DNA of 64,000 bases from positions 1 through 64,000 of the forward strand of contig NZ_JAMDGY010000016.1 in assembly GCF_028656955.1 (NCBI RefSeq), read 5' to 3'. The position numbers and the translations under genes were made by a program. This DNA is from Pseudomonas fontis. GTDB lineage: Bacteria > Pseudomonadota > Gammaproteobacteria > Pseudomonadales > Pseudomonadaceae. Each line of letters begins with the position of its first letter. Positions within the stretch are counted from its first letter, which is position 1. The notes beneath the pieces were generated by a model. It did not search any database and was not told the origin of the DNA. It was given only the letters and a program-made list of their open reading frames with translations. Positions 42,577-59,815 of the stretch are shown in pieces.

Positions 42577-45144
42577 ATGACTGATCTCTCCGCACACACC
42601 CCGATGATGCAGCAGTACTGGAAGCTGAAAAACCAGCACCCCGAACAGCTGATGTTCTACCGCATGGGCGACTTCTACGAAATCTTCTACGAAGATGCGA
42701 AGAAAGCCGCAAAACTCCTGGACATCACCCTGACCGCACGCGGCCAGTCGGCGGGCCAGTCGATCCCCATGTGCGGTATCCCCTACCATGCCGCCGAAGG
42801 CTACCTGGCCAAGCTGGTGAAGCTGGGCGAATCGGTCGTGATCTGCGAACAGGTCGGCGACCCGGCCACCAGCAAGGGCCCGGTCGACCGCCAGGTGGTG
42901 CGCATCCTCACCCCCGGCACCGTCAGCGACGAAGCCCTGCTCGATGAGCGCCGCGACAACCTGGTCGCCGCCGTCCTCGGTGACGAACGCCTGTTCGGCC
43001 TCGCCGTGCTGGACATCACCAGCGGCAACTTCACCGTGCAGGAATTCAAAGGCTGGGAAAACCTGCTGGCCGAGCTCGAACGCACCAACCCGGTCGAACT
43101 GCTGATCCCCGACGACTGGCCGCAAGGCCTGCCGGCCGAGAAGCGCAAAGGCGCACGCCGCCGCGCTCCGTGGGACTTCGACCGCGACAGCGCACGCAAA
43201 AGCCTCTGCCAGCAGTTCTCGACCCAGGACCTCAAGGGCTTCGGCTGCGAGAAGCTGACCCTAGCCATCGGCGCCGCCGGTTGCCTGCTGGCCTACGCCA
43301 AGGAAACCCAGCGTACCGCCCTGCCCCACCTGCGCAGCCTCAAGCACGAGCGCCTGGACGACACCGTGGTGCTCGACGGCGCCAGCCGGCGCAACCTGGA
43401 ACTGGACGTCAACCTGGCCGGCGGGCGCGACAACACCCTGCAATCGGTTATCGACCGCTGCCAGACCGCCATGGGCAGCCGCCTGCTGACCCGCTGGCTG
43501 AACCGCCCGCTGCGCGACCTGAAAGTCTTGCAGGCGCGCCAGGGTTCGATCCGCTGCCTGCTCGACGGCTACCGCTTCGAGAAGCTGCAACCGCAACTCA
43601 AGGACATCGGCGATATCGAGCGGATCCTCGCCCGTATCGGCCTGCGCAATGCCCGCCCACGTGATTTGGCCCGCCTGCGCGACGCCCTCGGCGCCCTGCC
43701 CGAGCTGCAGAACGCCATGGCCGAGCTGGAAGCGCCGCACCTGGCACGCCTGGCCGCCATTGCCGGCACCTACCCGGAACTGGCCGACCTGCTGGCCAAG
43801 GCCATCGTCGACAATCCGCCAGCGGTGATCCGCGACGGCGGCGTGCTCAAGGCCGGCTATGACGGCGAGCTCGACGAGCTGCTGTCGATGAGCGAAAACG
43901 CCGGGCAGTTCCTGATCGACCTGGAAGCCCGTGAAAAAGCCCGTACCGGCCTGGCCAACCTCAAGGTCGGCTACAACCGGGTGCACGGCTACTTCATCGA
44001 GCTGCCCAGCAAGCAGGCCGAACAGGCCCCTGCCGACTACATCCGGCGCCAGACCCTCAAGGGCGCCGAGCGCTTCATCACGCCCGAGCTGAAAACCTTC
44101 GAAGACAAGGCGCTGTCGGCCAAGAGCCGCGCCCTCGCCCGCGAGAAGATGCTCTACGACGCCCTGCTCGAAACCCTCATCGGCCACCTGGCGCCGCTGC
44201 AGGACACCGCGGCGGCCCTGGCCGAGCTGGATGTGCTGAGCAACCTGGCCGAACGTGCGCTGAACCTCGACCTGAACTGCCCGACCTTCGTCGACGAGCC
44301 GTGCATGCGCATCAGCCAGGGTCGCCACCCGGTGGTCGAGCAAGTGCTGACCACGCCGTTCGTGGCCAACGACCTGGGGCTGGACGACAGCACCCGCATG
44401 CTGATCATCACCGGCCCGAACATGGGTGGTAAATCCACCTACATGCGTCAGACCGCACTGATCGTGCTGATGGCGCATATCGGCAGCTTCGTCCCGGCCG
44501 CCAGTTGCGAGCTGTCGCTGGTGGACCGCATCTTCACCCGCATCGGCTCCAGCGATGACCTGGCCGGTGGCCGTTCGACCTTCATGGTCGAGATGAGCGA
44601 AACCGCCAACATCCTGCACAACGCCACCGACCGCAGCCTGGTGCTGATGGACGAAGTCGGTCGCGGCACCAGCACCTTCGACGGCCTGTCGCTGGCCTGG
44701 GCCGCTGCCGAGCGCTTGGCCCAGCTGCGTGCCTATACCCTGTTCGCCACCCACTACTTCGAACTGACGGTACTGCCGGAGAGCGAACCGTTGGTGGCCA
44801 ACGTGCACCTGAACGCCACCGAGCACAACGAGCGCATCGTGTTCCTGCACCACGTGCTGCCCGGCCCGGCGAGCCAGAGCTACGGCCTGGCCGTGGCACA
44901 ACTGGCCGGCGTACCCGGCCAGGTGATCCAGCGTGCCAGGGAACACCTGGGCCGCCTGGAAACCGCCAGCCTGCCCCACGAAACCTCGATTGCCGCGCAA
45001 GGTGTGTCCAGCGTGCCGCACCAGAGCGACCTGTTTGCCAGCTTGCCTCACCCGGTCATCGATAAGATCGGGAAGCTCGACCTGGACAATATGACGCCGC
45101 GCCAAGCTATCGAAATGCTCTATACACTGAAGACTCTGTTATAA
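42577..45144 (+). CDS. mutS: MutS mismatch-recognition ATPase
   Basis: 855 aa, full length. Mismatch-wedge motif [12 protein letters not shown] near residue 35, Walker [14 protein letters not shown] near residue 615, and [18 protein letters not shown]alker B region. It recognises mispairs and recruits MutL. The start at 42577 (MTDLSAHTP) matches Pseudomonas MutS; the reading frame is open 70 codons further upstream through the repeat but that part has no homology. It marks the right border of the island. Confidence 0.97.
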   Translation: MTDLSAHTPMMQQYWKLKNQHPEQLMFYRMGDFYEIFYEDAKKAAKLLDITLTARGQSAGQSIPMCGIPYHAAEGYLAKLVKLGESVVICEQVGDPATSKGPVDRQVVRILTPGTVSDEALLDERRDNLVAAVLGDERLFGLAVLDITSGNFTVQEFKGWENLLAELERTNPVELLIPDDWPQGLPAEKRKGARRRAPWDFDRDSARKSLCQQFSTQDLKGFGCEKLTLAIGAAGCLLAYAKETQRTALPHLRSLKHERLDDTVVLDGASRRNLELDVNLAGGRDNTLQSVIDRCQTAMGSRLLTRWLNRPLRDLKVLQARQGSIRCLLDGYRFEKLQPQLKDIGDIERILARIGLRNARPRDLARLRDALGALPELQNAMAELEAPHLARLAAIAGTYPELADLLAKAIVDNPPAVIRDGGVLKAGYDGELDELLSMSENAGQFLIDLEAREKARTGLANLKVGYNRVHGYFIELPSKQAEQAPADYIRRQTLKGAERFITPELKTFEDKALSAKSRALAREKMLYDALLETLIGHLAPLQDTAAALAELDVLSNLAERALNLDLNCPTFVDEPCMRISQGRHPVVEQVLTTPFVANDLGLDDSTRMLIITGPNMGGKSTYMRQTALIVLMAHIGSFVPAASCELSLVDRIFTRIGSSDDLAGGRSTFMVEMSETANILHNATDRSLVLMDEVGRGTSTFDGLSLAWAAAERLAQLRAYTLFATHYFELTVLPESEPLVANVHLNATEHNERIVFLHHVLPGPASQSYGLAVAQLAGVPGQVIQRAREHLGRLETASLPHETSIAAQGVSSVPHQSDLFASLPHPVIDKIGKLDLDNMTPRQAIEMLYTLKTLL

Positions 45145-45283
45145 CGCGGCCCCGTACAAGCTGGTAGAATCCCGCGCGGTTTGGTGTGGTGGCGAGTTAC
45201 TAGCCTGGCTCACCACCCATTGGCCAAACCGAGCGGCCCTGTCTGGAAGGGCCCGCTGCCGTCGCCTGAGGAGAAAATTAGAA

Positions 45284-45607
45284 ATGACCTTCGTCGTCAC
45301 CGACAACTGCATCAAGTGCAAGTACACCGACTGCGTAGAAGTCTGTCCGGTGGACTGCTTCTACGAAGGCCCGAACTTCCTGGTCATTCACCCGGATGAG
45401 TGCATCGACTGTGCACTGTGCGAGCCTGAGTGCCCGGCCCAAGCTATTTTCTCGGAAGACGAGATCCCGGCGGGTATGGAGAACTTCATCGAGCTGAATG
45501 CCGAGCTGGCGGAAATCTGGCCGAACATCACTGAGAAGAAGGATGCCCTGCCAGACGCCGAAGAGTGGGATGGCAAGACAGGCAAGATCGCCGATCTGGA
45601 GCGCTAG
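45284..45607 (+). CDS. fdxA: FdxA 7Fe-8S ferredoxin
   Basis: 107-aa ferredoxin with one [3Fe-4S] and one [4Fe-4S] cluster. The cysteines lie in [17 protein letters not shown] and [12 protein letters not shown]. The C-terminal ~45-residue extension is typical of the Azotobacter FdI type. GAGGAG precedes the ATG. It lies 139 bases after mutS and is closed by its own terminator. Confidence 0.97.
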   Translation: MTFVVTDNCIKCKYTDCVEVCPVDCFYEGPNFLVIHPDECIDCALCEPECPAQAIFSEDEIPAGMENFIELNAELAEIWPNITEKKDALPDAEEWDGKTGKIADLER

Positions 45608-45622
45608 GCGCTGCGGATCCAC

Positions 45623-45649
45623 AAAAAAGGCCCTTCGCGGGCCTTTTTT
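45623..45649 (+). terminator. Terminator of fdxA
   Basis: AAAAAAGGCCC-TTCG-CGGGCCTTTTTT with a stable TTCG loop, 15 bases after the stop. Confidence 0.93.
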
Positions 45650-45666
45650 CATTTTTTATTGCAGGC

Positions 45667-45800
45667 AAAAAAAGGGGCGGTATAACCCGCCCACATTTTT
45701 TCCGTAGTCCCTGTATTCCCTATCATCATCCTGATGAATCGCATCCTGCGATGTCCCTGGCCTTCATCCTTGAGAGCCTGTGTCAGTCCGTAGACACAGT
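45667..45800 (-). ncRNA. rgsA: RgsA small RNA
   Basis: In fluorescent pseudomonads the RpoS-dependent sRNA RgsA lies between fdxA and rpoS. Here the minus strand holds a transcript-like unit with several GGA blocks (CAGGGACATCGCAGGATGCG, AGGGAATACAGGGAC) ending in a good terminator (45692-45667: GGGCGG, loop, CCGCCC, then seven T). CTAGTAT near 45813-45807 resembles a sigma-S -10 element, placing the 5' end near 45800. The ends are estimates. Apart from this the gap 45608-46099 holds only terminators. Confidence 0.72.
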
Positions 45801-46049
45801 TCAGATACTAGCCTTTGCAGCGCCCGGAGCAACTGGTAAAAGCTCTCAAAAAAAGTCTGTAGAGGGACTGACTACAAAAATAAAACCTTTGTTTATCAGC
45901 TATTTAGCGAAAGTAGCACACTGAAAACGACAACGATTTACTGGTATACCCTGCGTTGGCTTACACAACGGGTAAGCAATGGCTTACACGTGATACTGCA
46001 GAGTGGATCCAGATTGCCTGGCCTGGCAATTTCACCGACGGCAGAAACG

Positions 46050-46075
46050 AAAACGCCCCGAACCAGTCGGGGCGT
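46050..46075 (-). terminator. Terminator of rpoS
   Basis: In minus orientation ACGCCCCG, loop, CGGGGCGT followed by TTTTCGTTTC, 24 bases after the rpoS stop. Confidence 0.8.
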
Positions 46076-46099
46076 CCTTCGCTCAGGCGTTGTCAGCAG

Positions 46100-47119
46100 T
46101 TACTGAAACAACGACTCGCTGGACAGGCCATTCTTCTCGAGGATCTCGCGCAAGCGCTTGAGCCCTTCTACCTGGATCTGACGAACCCGTTCACGGGTAA
46201 GGCCGATCTCCAGGCCTACATCTTCAAGGGTGCTGCTTTCGTGACCGCGCAAGCCGAAGCGACGGATCACCACCTCGCGCTGCTTGTCGGTCAGCTCGCT
46301 GAGCCACTGGTCGATGCTCTGCGACAGGTCGTCGTCCTGCAACAGCTCGCAGGGGTCGGTTGGGCGATCGTCGGTGAGGGTATCGAGGAGGGTCTTGTCT
46401 GAGTCCGGGCCGAGGGAGACGTCGACCGAAGACACCCGTTCATTGAGCCCGAGCATGCGCTTGACCTCGCCGACCGGCTTTTCCAGGAGGCTGGCGATCT
46501 CTTCCGGGGAGGGTTCGTGATCGAGCTTCTGGGTCAGTTCACGGGCTGCACGCAAGTAGACGTTCAGCTCTTTGACCACATGAATGGGCAGGCGGATGGT
46601 ACGGGTCTGGTTCATGATCGCCCGTTCGATGGTCTGCCGGATCCACCAGGTCGCGTAGGTGGAGAAGCGGAAACCACGCTCAGGGTCGAACTTTTCTACG
46701 GCGCGAATCAGGCCGAGGTTGCCTTCTTCGATCAGGTCCAGCAGCGATAGCCCGCGATTGACGTAACGTCGGGCAATCTTGACCACCAAGCGCAGGTTAC
46801 TCTCGATCATGCGCTTGCGACCTGCCGGGTCGCCGCTTTGCGAAAGGCGCGCAAAGTGTACTTCTTCCTCTGGCGACAGCAGAGGCGAGAAGCCGATTTC
46901 ATTGAGGTAAAGCTGGGTTGCATCAAGTGCACGCGTGTAATCGATGTACTTGTGCTGTTTCAGGGTGCTGCCTTGTTTAGCCCCCTGTTTAGCCCTGGTT
47001 CGAACCGGAGATACAGCAGGTTCGTCTGACACCACATCCGTTTCCAAAACGATGCCGGTCTCCATCAGGAGAACCTCATCGTCGATGTCAAACTCCGGCA
47101 CTTCTTTAGTGAGAGCCAT
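46100..47119 (-). CDS. rpoS: RNA polymerase sigma factor RpoS
   Basis: 339 aa, stationary-phase and stress sigma factor. Region 2 ([20 protein letters not shown], then [15 protein letters not shown]) and region 4 ([20 protein letters not shown]) are intact, and the acidic N-terminus is typical of Pseudomonas. AAAGGA precedes the ATG. It follows nlpD, in which the main rpoS promoter usually lies. Confidence 0.98.
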   Translation of the reverse strand: MALTKEVPEFDIDDEVLLMETGIVLETDVVSDEPAVSPVRTRAKQGAKQGSTLKQHKYIDYTRALDATQLYLNEIGFSPLLSPEEEVHFARLSQSGDPAGRKRMIESNLRLVVKIARRYVNRGLSLLDLIEEGNLGLIRAVEKFDPERGFRFSTYATWWIRQTIERAIMNQTRTIRLPIHVVKELNVYLRAARELTQKLDHEPSPEEIASLLEKPVGEVKRMLGLNERVSSVDVSLGPDSDKTLLDTLTDDRPTDPCELLQDDDLSQSIDQWLSELTDKQREVVIRRFGLRGHESSTLEDVGLEIGLTRERVRQIQVEGLKRLREILEKNGLSSESLFQ

Positions 47120-47232
47120 TGTTATAGTCCTTTGCTGAGTTCGAACTCAGACTCGAGCGGCACCTGATTCCTTGGCAACGCTTGAGCCTGTCCCCACTAC
47201 GACGCGAAGGAACAGGCCGGGTACACGCTAAA

Positions 47233-48096
47233 TCAACGACGCGGCAGGAATTGCAGTGGATCTACAGGTTTGCCCTGGCGGCGAATCTCAAAGTGAAGCT
47301 TCACCCGGTCGGTGCCCGTGGACCCCATTTCGGCAATTGTCTGCCCAACCTTGACCTGCTGTCCCTCCCGAACCAACAGCCTGCGGTTGTGACCGTAGGC
47401 ACTGACGTAGGTATCGCTGTGCTTGATGATTATCAACTCGCCGTAGCCCCGCAAGCCACTTCCGGCGTAGACCACTGATCCATCAGACGCTGCAAAAACA
47501 GGCTGTCCCAAATCACCGGCGATATCAACGCCTTTATTCAAACTACCGTTTGAAGCGAATTTGCCGATCAGCACACCGTTGGCAGGCCAGGCCCAGCCAC
47601 CGGCTGAACGCTCCGAGGCGGGCACCTGGACCGGTGCGGTGGTCGCCGTGGAGGCCGTCGCGGCGCTATCACCCGCGCTGCTCTTGGGCGGCGCTGGGGT
47701 GCCTGCCGGGCGGCGGGTGACCGTGGTCTTGCTCGACGACGAGGTGGAGGTGACAACCCGTGAACCGCCGCTACCGGCGTTGTCGGAGCCAAAGCGGATA
47801 GGCTGCCCGGGACGGATGGTGTACGGCGCAGGAATACCATTGCGCGCAGCCAGCTCCTTGTAGTCCCAGCCGTAGCGGAATGCGATGGAGAACAATGTGT
47901 CGCCGGGGCGCACCACGTACTGCCCGGAGGTGACTGCCGGGCGCTTGGCCGCAGCCGGGCTGTTGCGATCGACTACGCGAGCACTGCTCGAAGACGTGCT
48001 GGAACAGCCCGTTACCAGCGTGCCGAAGGCAAGTGCAATCACCAGAAGCCTGAAGCTCGATAGATCCATACGCTGCCGAATGATTGTGTGACTCAC
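47233..48096 (-). CDS. nlpD: NlpD lipoprotein, amidase activator
   Basis: 287 aa. Lipoprotein signal with lipobox LVTGC, LysM domain (YVVRPGDTLFSIAFRYGWDY), Ser/Thr-rich linker, and a C-terminal LytM domain. The first zinc His of active LytM (HxGxD) is Asn here (NKGVD), so it should activate a cell-wall amidase (AmiC type) rather than cut itself. I chose the GTG at 48096 because GGGAG precedes it; an ATG at 48069 has no ribosome site. Confidence 0.92.
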   Translation of the reverse strand: MSHTIIRQRMDLSSFRLLVIALAFGTLVTGCSSTSSSSARVVDRNSPAAAKRPAVTSGQYVVRPGDTLFSIAFRYGWDYKELAARNGIPAPYTIRPGQPIRFGSDNAGSGGSRVVTSTSSSSKTTVTRRPAGTPAPPKSSAGDSAATASTATTAPVQVPASERSAGGWAWPANGVLIGKFASNGSLNKGVDIAGDLGQPVFAASDGSVVYAGSGLRGYGELIIIKHSDTYVSAYGHNRRLLVREGQQVKVGQTIAEMGSTGTDRVKLHFEIRRQGKPVDPLQFLPRR

Positions 48097-48268
48097 CCGC
48101 CGCTCCCTTAAAGGTGACCGAAACAAGAAATGCAATAATGTTGCAATTATAACCAAGCGCGCCGGATTTGCCGACGCATTGAAGGCGCAAAAGCCAAACA
48201 CGCCGTCTGGCCCGCCTGATAGACCCGGCTTTTCGCCGAGAATTCGCTGCTGGCGAAAAAAACTCCGC

Positions 48269-49682
<1,414 letters not shown>

Positions 49683-49695
<13 letters not shown>

Positions 49696-50741
49696 GGGCT
49701 GTCCGTCTGCCCTACCGGCACCAGATCGACAAGTTCGCGCACCACGACGGTGGCGAAGCATCCGGCCGGCAGGACGAATTCCAGTTGCAGGATATCAGGC
49801 TCGGGATAATGCCACGTCAGGCCGCCAATGGGCAGTCGCATAATGCGACGCTCTTGATTGAGATTTGCCCGGCCCAACCACTGGCAAAGTGCCGCCTCTT
49901 GCTCGCCGATGCGCTGCTCGATTGTCCCCGGCGCACCTTGGGTGGCCGGCAGCCCTTCGCCCCACAGCGGGCCGGTGGGGTGCAGATCGAGAATCGCCAG
50001 GCGCGGGTCGCTGCACTCGGCTTCACCGGCCGGGAAGAAGCTGCGGCTGTCGGTGAAGGCCAGCAAGTCACCAACTTGCGCCTGCTGCCAGGTGCCATCG
50101 GCCACGCGGGCGGCCAGCACCTGGTTGAAGACGAAGCTGCGCCCGGCCGAAAGCAGGCGCGAACGCACGTTGCGCTGCTCCGGCAGGGCCTGACGCTCGG
50201 CCCATTGCCGCGCGTCATGGACGTTGCCGCCATCAAAGCCGAAGCGCTGGCTGCCGAAGTAGTTCGGCACGCCCTGGCTGCGCAGGGTTTCCAGGCGCGC
50301 GTTGAGCGCCGCCTGGTCTGCTTTGAGCTGGGTCAGGCGCAGGGTGAAGCCGTTCGCCGAGTGCGCACCGCGCTGCAACTTGCGCGAATGGCGAGTGCTT
50401 TTGAGGATGCTCAGGGTTTCGTTTTGCGCCGCGCTCAGGTCGGGGTCGGACTTGCCCGGCAGGTGCAGGCTGAACCACTGGCGGGTCAGCGCCTGACGAT
50501 CCTTGAGCCCGGCGTAGCTGACCGTACGCAGCGGCACGCCAGCAGCCTTGGCCAGGCGGCGGGCGGCTTCTTCGGTATTGAGTTCGCGTTTTTCCACCCA
50601 GACCCACAGGTGTTCGCCAGTACCGGACAATGGAATGTCGAGGACTTCATCAACCTGGAAATCTTCAGCGACGGCCTTGAGTACCGCGCTCCCCAGGGAT
50701 GGGCCCGATGCGCGCGGGCCGAGCAGTTCGAGTTCGGTCAT
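49683..50741 (-). CDS. truD: TruD tRNA pseudouridine(13) synthase
   Basis: 352 aa. Catalytic Asp in [17 protein letters not shown]; insertion domain with [16 protein letters not shown]. It makes pseudouridine 13 in tRNA-Glu. It overlaps ispF by four bases. Confidence 0.96.
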
Positions 50742-51211
50742 GCGCTGAGCAACAAGGCGACGGCGTGGACGGCGATGCCTTCTTCACGGCCGGTGAAACC
50801 GAGCTTTTCAGTGGTGGTGGCCTTGACGTTGACCTGGTCGAGTTCGACCTGCAGGTCTTCGGCGATCAACTGGCGCATGGTGTCGATGTGCGGGGCCATT
50901 TTTGGCGCCTGGGCGACGATGGTGGCGTCGATGTTGCCGACCTTCCAGCCTTTGGCCTGGACGATCTTGACCACGTGACGCAGCAGCACGCGGCTGTCGG
51001 CGCCCTTGAACTGCGGGTCGGTGTCGGGGAAATGCTTGCCGATGTCGCCAAGGGCCGCAGCGCCGAGCAGTGCATCGCTCAAGGCGTGCAGCAGCACGTC
51101 GCCATCGGAATGGGCCAGCAGGCCGAATGTGTGTGCAATACGCACCCCACCCAAGGTGATGAAATCGCCTTCCGCGAAGCGGTGCACATCGTAGCCGTGG
51201 CCAATACGCAT
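50738..51211 (-). CDS. ispF: IspF, MEcPP synthase
   Basis: 157-aa 2-C-methyl-D-erythritol 2,4-cyclodiphosphate synthase of the MEP isoprenoid pathway. Zinc ligands in GHGYDVHRF and the later [30 protein letters not shown] follows. The only Shine-Dalgarno-like AGGG lies inside the stem of the hairpin directly upstream. Confidence 0.97.
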   Translation of the reverse strand: MRIGHGYDVHRFAEGDFITLGGVRIAHTFGLLAHSDGDVLLHALSDALLGAAALGDIGKHFPDTDPQFKGADSRVLLRHVVKIVQAKGWKVGNIDATIVAQAPKMAPHIDTMRQLIAEDLQVELDQVNVKATTTEKLGFTGREEGIAVHAVALLLSA

Positions 51212-51213
51212 AT

Positions 51214-51240
51214 AAAAACGCCCTGTCTGAGTCAGGGCGT
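51214..51240 (-). terminator. Terminator hairpin immediately upstream of ispF
   Basis: In minus orientation ACGCCCTG, ACTCAGA loop, CAGGGCGT then TTTTAT, ending three bases from the ispF ATG. It ends fghA transcription and also overlaps the ispF ribosome site. Confidence 0.75.
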
Positions 51241-51313
51241 GATTCTACCTGCTTTGCCGGGGCTTGGGCGCTAAATGCAAATGCATAGCGGGAACAACTG
51301 CCCTGCATCTGCC

Positions 51314-51344
51314 GCTGTGGAAGCTAGCAAGGCAGGCTCCCACA
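51314..51344. repeat. Degenerate single REP unit
   Basis: CTGTGGAAGC...GGCTCCCACAG is a decayed form of the REP palindrome seen as pairs elsewhere in the window. It lies between fghA and ispF. Confidence 0.6.
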
Positions 51345-51358
51345 GAGGCAGTACATCA

Positions 51359-52204
51359 TCAGGCAAATAGCGCCTTGGCGTGATGGCGCAGGTGATCATC
51401 GATGAAGCTGGCGATGAAGTAGTAGCTGTGGTCATACCCCGGCTGCAAGCGCATCTCCAGCGCATACCCCGCCTGCTGCGCCGCCTGCACCAGCACCTGT
51501 GGCTTGAGCTGGCCCTCCAGGAAATCATCGCGATCCCCCTGGTCGACCAACAGTGGCAGGTGCTCCTGCGCCTGGGCGATCAACACGCTGGCATCCCACT
51601 CGCGCCAGCGCGAACGGTCCTCACCCAGGTAGCGGGTGAACGCCTTCTGCCCCCAAGGGCAATCCATCGGGTTGCTGATCGGCGCAAATGCCGACACCGA
51701 CCGATACCGCCCAGGGTTGCGCAACGCACACACCAGCGCGCCATGCCCACCCATCGAGTGGCCACTGATACCACGCACTGCCGACGCCGGAAAATGCGCC
51801 TCGACCAGTGCCGGCAGCTCACTCACCACATAGTCATGCATGTGGTAATGCTCAGCCCAGGGCTGCTCGGTGGCATTGAGGTAGAAGCCGGCGCCCAGGC
51901 CAAAGTCCCAGGCGCCGTCCGGATCGCCCGGCACCTGCGCGCCGCGCGGGCTGGTGTCCGGCGTGACGATGATCAGCCCCAGCTCGGCCGCGAGCTTGTG
52001 CGCCCCGGCCTTCTGCATGAAGTTCTCGTCGGTGCAGGTCAGCCCGCTCAGCCAGTACAGCACCGGCAGCGTGCCGCCCTGCTCCGCCTGTGGCGGCAGG
52101 TACACGGCAAACACCATGTCGCAGCCAAGCACCTCGGAACGGTGCCGGTAGCGCTTGTGCCAGCCACCAAAGCTCTTCTGGCAGGAAATGTTTTCCAGGC
52201 TCAT
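51359..52204 (-). CDS. fghA: S-formylglutathione hydrolase
   Basis: 281-aa esterase-D family serine hydrolase; nucleophile in [26 protein letters not shown] near residue 50, C-terminal [16 protein letters not shown] with the catalytic His. It acts after FrmA in glutathione-dependent formaldehyde oxidation and lies eight bases after frmA. Confidence 0.96.
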   Translation of the reverse strand: MSLENISCQKSFGGWHKRYRHRSEVLGCDMVFAVYLPPQAEQGGTLPVLYWLSGLTCTDENFMQKAGAHKLAAELGLIIVTPDTSPRGAQVPGDPDGAWDFGLGAGFYLNATEQPWAEHYHMHDYVVSELPALVEAHFPASAVRGISGHSMGGHGALVCALRNPGRYRSVSAFAPISNPMDCPWGQKAFTRYLGEDRSRWREWDASVLIAQAQEHLPLLVDQGDRDDFLEGQLKPQVLVQAAQQAGYALEMRLQPGYDHSYYFIASFIDDHLRHHAKALFA

Positions 52205-52212
52205 GGCAGACC

Positions 52213-53409
<1,197 letters not shown>

Positions 53410-53432
53410 TTATTGCTGTACAGGGATAATCA

Positions 53433-54329
53433 ATGAACAGTCGCTGGGAAGGCATCGACGAATTCGTCGCGGTGGCGGAATCGGGGCAGTTCACTGCGGC
53501 CGCTGAACGCCTGGGTGTTTCCTCCTCGCACATCAGCCGGCAGGTGGCGCGCCTGGAAGAGCGGCTGCAAACGCGTCTGCTCTATCGCAGCACCCGGCGG
53601 GTCACCCTGAGTGAGGCCGGGCAGACTTTTCTTCAGCATTGCCAGCGTTTGCAGGACGGTCGCGAGGAAGCCTTGCGGGCAATCGGCGACCTGACCAGCG
53701 AGCCCAAGGGCTTGCTGCGCATGACCTGTGCGGTAGCGTATGGCGAACGTTTCATCGTGCCACTGGTGACGCGGTTCATGGCGCAATACCCGCAGTTGCG
53801 GGTGGATATCGAACTGAGCAACCGGACCCTGGACCTGCTGCATGAAGGCATGGACCTGGCGATCCGCCTGGGGCGCCTGCAGGAGTCGCGGCTGGTGGCG
53901 GCGCGGCTTGCGCCACGGCGCATGTACCTGTGTGCATCACCGGCGTATCTGGAACGTTATGGCCGGCCGCATAGCCTGTCGGAGCTGGCACGGCACAATT
54001 GCCTGATTGGCAGTTCGGATGTCTGGCCGTTGCAGCAGGACGGTCGGGAAATTGCCCAGCGGGTGCAGGGCAATTGGCGCTGCAACAGTGGCCAGGCGGT
54101 GCTGGATGCGGCATTGCAGGGGATGGGCTTGTGCCAGTTGCCTGACTACTACGTGCTGGAGCATCTGGGCAACGGTGCGCTGGTGTCGCTGCTGGAGGCG
54201 CATCAGCCGCCAAACACGGCAGTCTGGGCGCTGTATCCGCAGCAACGGCATTTATCGCCCAAGGTGCGCAAGCTGGTGGATTATCTGCGTGAGGAGTTGG
54301 GCAAGATGCCGGAATACTGCCACCCCTGA
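53433..54329 (+). CDS. LysR-type regulator divergent from frmA
   Basis: 298 aa. Helix-turn-helix at the N-terminus (DEFVAVAESGQFTAAAERLG, SSSHISRQVARLEERL), effector domain with DLAIRLGRLQESRLVAARLA. AGGGATA precedes the ATG. Its position suggests control of frmA-fghA; this is inference. Confidence 0.9.
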   Translation: MNSRWEGIDEFVAVAESGQFTAAAERLGVSSSHISRQVARLEERLQTRLLYRSTRRVTLSEAGQTFLQHCQRLQDGREEALRAIGDLTSEPKGLLRMTCAVAYGERFIVPLVTRFMAQYPQLRVDIELSNRTLDLLHEGMDLAIRLGRLQESRLVAARLAPRRMYLCASPAYLERYGRPHSLSELARHNCLIGSSDVWPLQQDGREIAQRVQGNWRCNSGQAVLDAALQGMGLCQLPDYYVLEHLGNGALVSLLEAHQPPNTAVWALYPQQRHLSPKVRKLVDYLREELGKMPEYCHP

Positions 54330-54343
54330 AATGCACACGCCTC

Positions 54344-54435
54344 CTCTGTGGGAGCCGGCCTTGCCGGCGATTGGCCGGTGACGTAGCAGTTACAGCTTCA
54401 TCTGCTCATCGCTGGCAAGGCCAGCTCCCACAGAG
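54344..54435. repeat. Inverted REP pair between the LysR gene and ispD
   Basis: The arms at 54344-54371 and 54408-54435 (CTCTGTGGGAGCCGGCC and on) match inverted with two mismatches. It lies between two convergent genes and may act as their shared transcript end. Confidence 0.88.
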
Positions 54436-54479
54436 GCTGTACCCGCTCATAGATGAGTTGATGCCACAATGAATCAAGG

Positions 54480-55187
54480 TCAGCCGCGATTGGCCCAACG
54501 CTGACGCAACCACTCCAGGTCTTCCGGGCGGGTCACCTTGATGTTGTCGGTGCGCCCTTCGATCAGGCGTGGCGCCTGTCCTGCCCATTCCAGCGCCGAC
54601 GCCTCGTCGGTGATCGCCACATCGGCCACCAGGCTGTCGGCCAGCGCCCGGTGCAATGCCCCCAAGCGGAACATCTGCGGGGTATACGCCTGCCACACGG
54701 TGCTGCGGTCAATCGTGGCGCTGACCCGCCCATTGGCGTCGGCCCGCTTGAGCGTGTCACGCGCCGGCACCGCCAGCAGGCCACCCACCGGGTCGTCAGC
54801 CAGTTCAGCCAACAACCGGTCCAGGTCCGCCCGCGCCAGATTCGGCCGCGCGGCATCGTGCACCAACACCCAGTCGCTGTCTTGCGCGCCCTGCGCATGC
54901 AGCAGCAACAAGGCATTGAGCACCGAGTCGGCCCGTTCGCGACCACCGGCCGCACGTTGAATACGCGAATCGCCGGCGCACTTCAGGCCCGGCCAGTAAG
55001 GATCGTCAGCCGCCAGGCTGACCACCACCCCCTTCAGGCAGGGATGGTCAAGAAAACAGTCGAGGCTATGCTCGAGAATCGTCCGCCCGCCCAATAGCAA
55101 ATATTGCTTGGGCCGGTCGGCTGCCATGCGGGCACCCACACCCGCAGCAGGAATCACTGCCCAGAAGGCTGGCAGGGACTGAATCAT
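54480..55187 (-). CDS. ispD: IspD, MEP cytidylyltransferase
   Basis: 235-aa 2-C-methyl-D-erythritol 4-phosphate cytidylyltransferase. Nucleotide-binding PAAGVGARMAADRPKQYLLL, then VLVHDAARPNL. It overlaps ftsB by four bases, the usual order. Confidence 0.96.
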   Translation of the reverse strand: MIQSLPAFWAVIPAAGVGARMAADRPKQYLLLGGRTILEHSLDCFLDHPCLKGVVVSLAADDPYWPGLKCAGDSRIQRAAGGRERADSVLNALLLLHAQGAQDSDWVLVHDAARPNLARADLDRLLAELADDPVGGLLAVPARDTLKRADANGRVSATIDRSTVWQAYTPQMFRLGALHRALADSLVADVAITDEASALEWAGQAPRLIEGRTDNIKVTRPEDLEWLRQRWANRG

Positions 55188-55462
55188 TGGGCCAGCTGGT
55201 AGAGGGTTTCACCCTCCTTGACCATACCCAATTCATGGCGAGCCCGTTCTTCGACGGTTTCCATACCTTTCTTCAACTCCAGCACTTCGGCGTCAAGCAC
55301 GCGGTTACGCTCCAGCAAACGCTCGTTTTCAGCGTGCTGGTCAGCGATTTGCTGCTTGAGCTCGGTGACCTGGGCCAGGCTGCCGTTACCCACCCAAAGG
55401 CGGTATTGCAGGCCACCCAGCAACAGGAGCAAGACGAGGAACAACCAATAAGGACTGCGCAT
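55184..55462 (-). CDS. ftsB: FtsB cell-division protein
   Basis: 92 aa: one N-terminal membrane helix (YWLFLVLLLLLGGLQY) and a leucine-zipper coiled coil (LKQQIADQHAENERLLERNR), then RARHELGMVKEGET. It forms the FtsQLB complex of the divisome. Confidence 0.96.
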   Translation of the reverse strand: MRSPYWLFLVLLLLLGGLQYRLWVGNGSLAQVTELKQQIADQHAENERLLERNRVLDAEVLELKKGMETVEERARHELGMVKEGETLYQLAQ

Positions 55463-55621
55463 CAGGGTATCCAGTGGAAAAAGACCGCCACGTGCAAGGG
55501 GCTGATGGCACGAAGCCTGGCCGAAGCCAGGCTTTGTGGGGCAAGCACTTGCAGCGAGAGTTTAGCCAACGATCAGCAGGACCGATCGGCGACGCTCTGC
55601 TGTCTTTTTACCATCTCTCGC

Positions 55622-56971
<1,350 letters not shown>

Positions 56972-57010
56972 TCAGGCGATAAAACGCAGGCAGGCCTGAC
57001 GCAGAAAAGT

Positions 57011-57030
57011 CCCTGACCTGTCGGTCAGGG
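57011..57030 (-). terminator. Hairpin after kdsA
   Basis: CCCTGACC, loop of four, GGTCAGGG, then ACTTTTCT on the minus strand, 36 bases after the kdsA stop. The T run is short. Confidence 0.45.
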
Positions 57031-57065
57031 ATTAAACGTGCGGTACTTTACCGGAGAAATGGGTT

Positions 57066-59564
<2,499 letters not shown>

Positions 59565-59815
59565 TTAAAGCGGTCAGTGCCGCCGGGGAAAGCGAAGGAA
59601 GGCCGAAGCCCCCGATCACCTGCGTCAATCACAGTGCTACTTAAAAAACTGCCGCGTCTGGACAGACCGGGGGTTGAAAACCCGGTACGGAGCTCGCTAC
59701 ACATTTTTAGAATCGCCCAGCAAAAAACTGCTTGGTAATCGGCAACTGCTGTGGTTCGAAGTGAGCTCACAGAAGTTGTATCAAGAAGGGAGCGTAGTCT
59801 ACCGGAATGTCCCTT

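Noticed and set aside
43261..45105. 614-codon open frame on the minus strand
   Set aside because: Antisense shadow of mutS with no recognisable protein feature.
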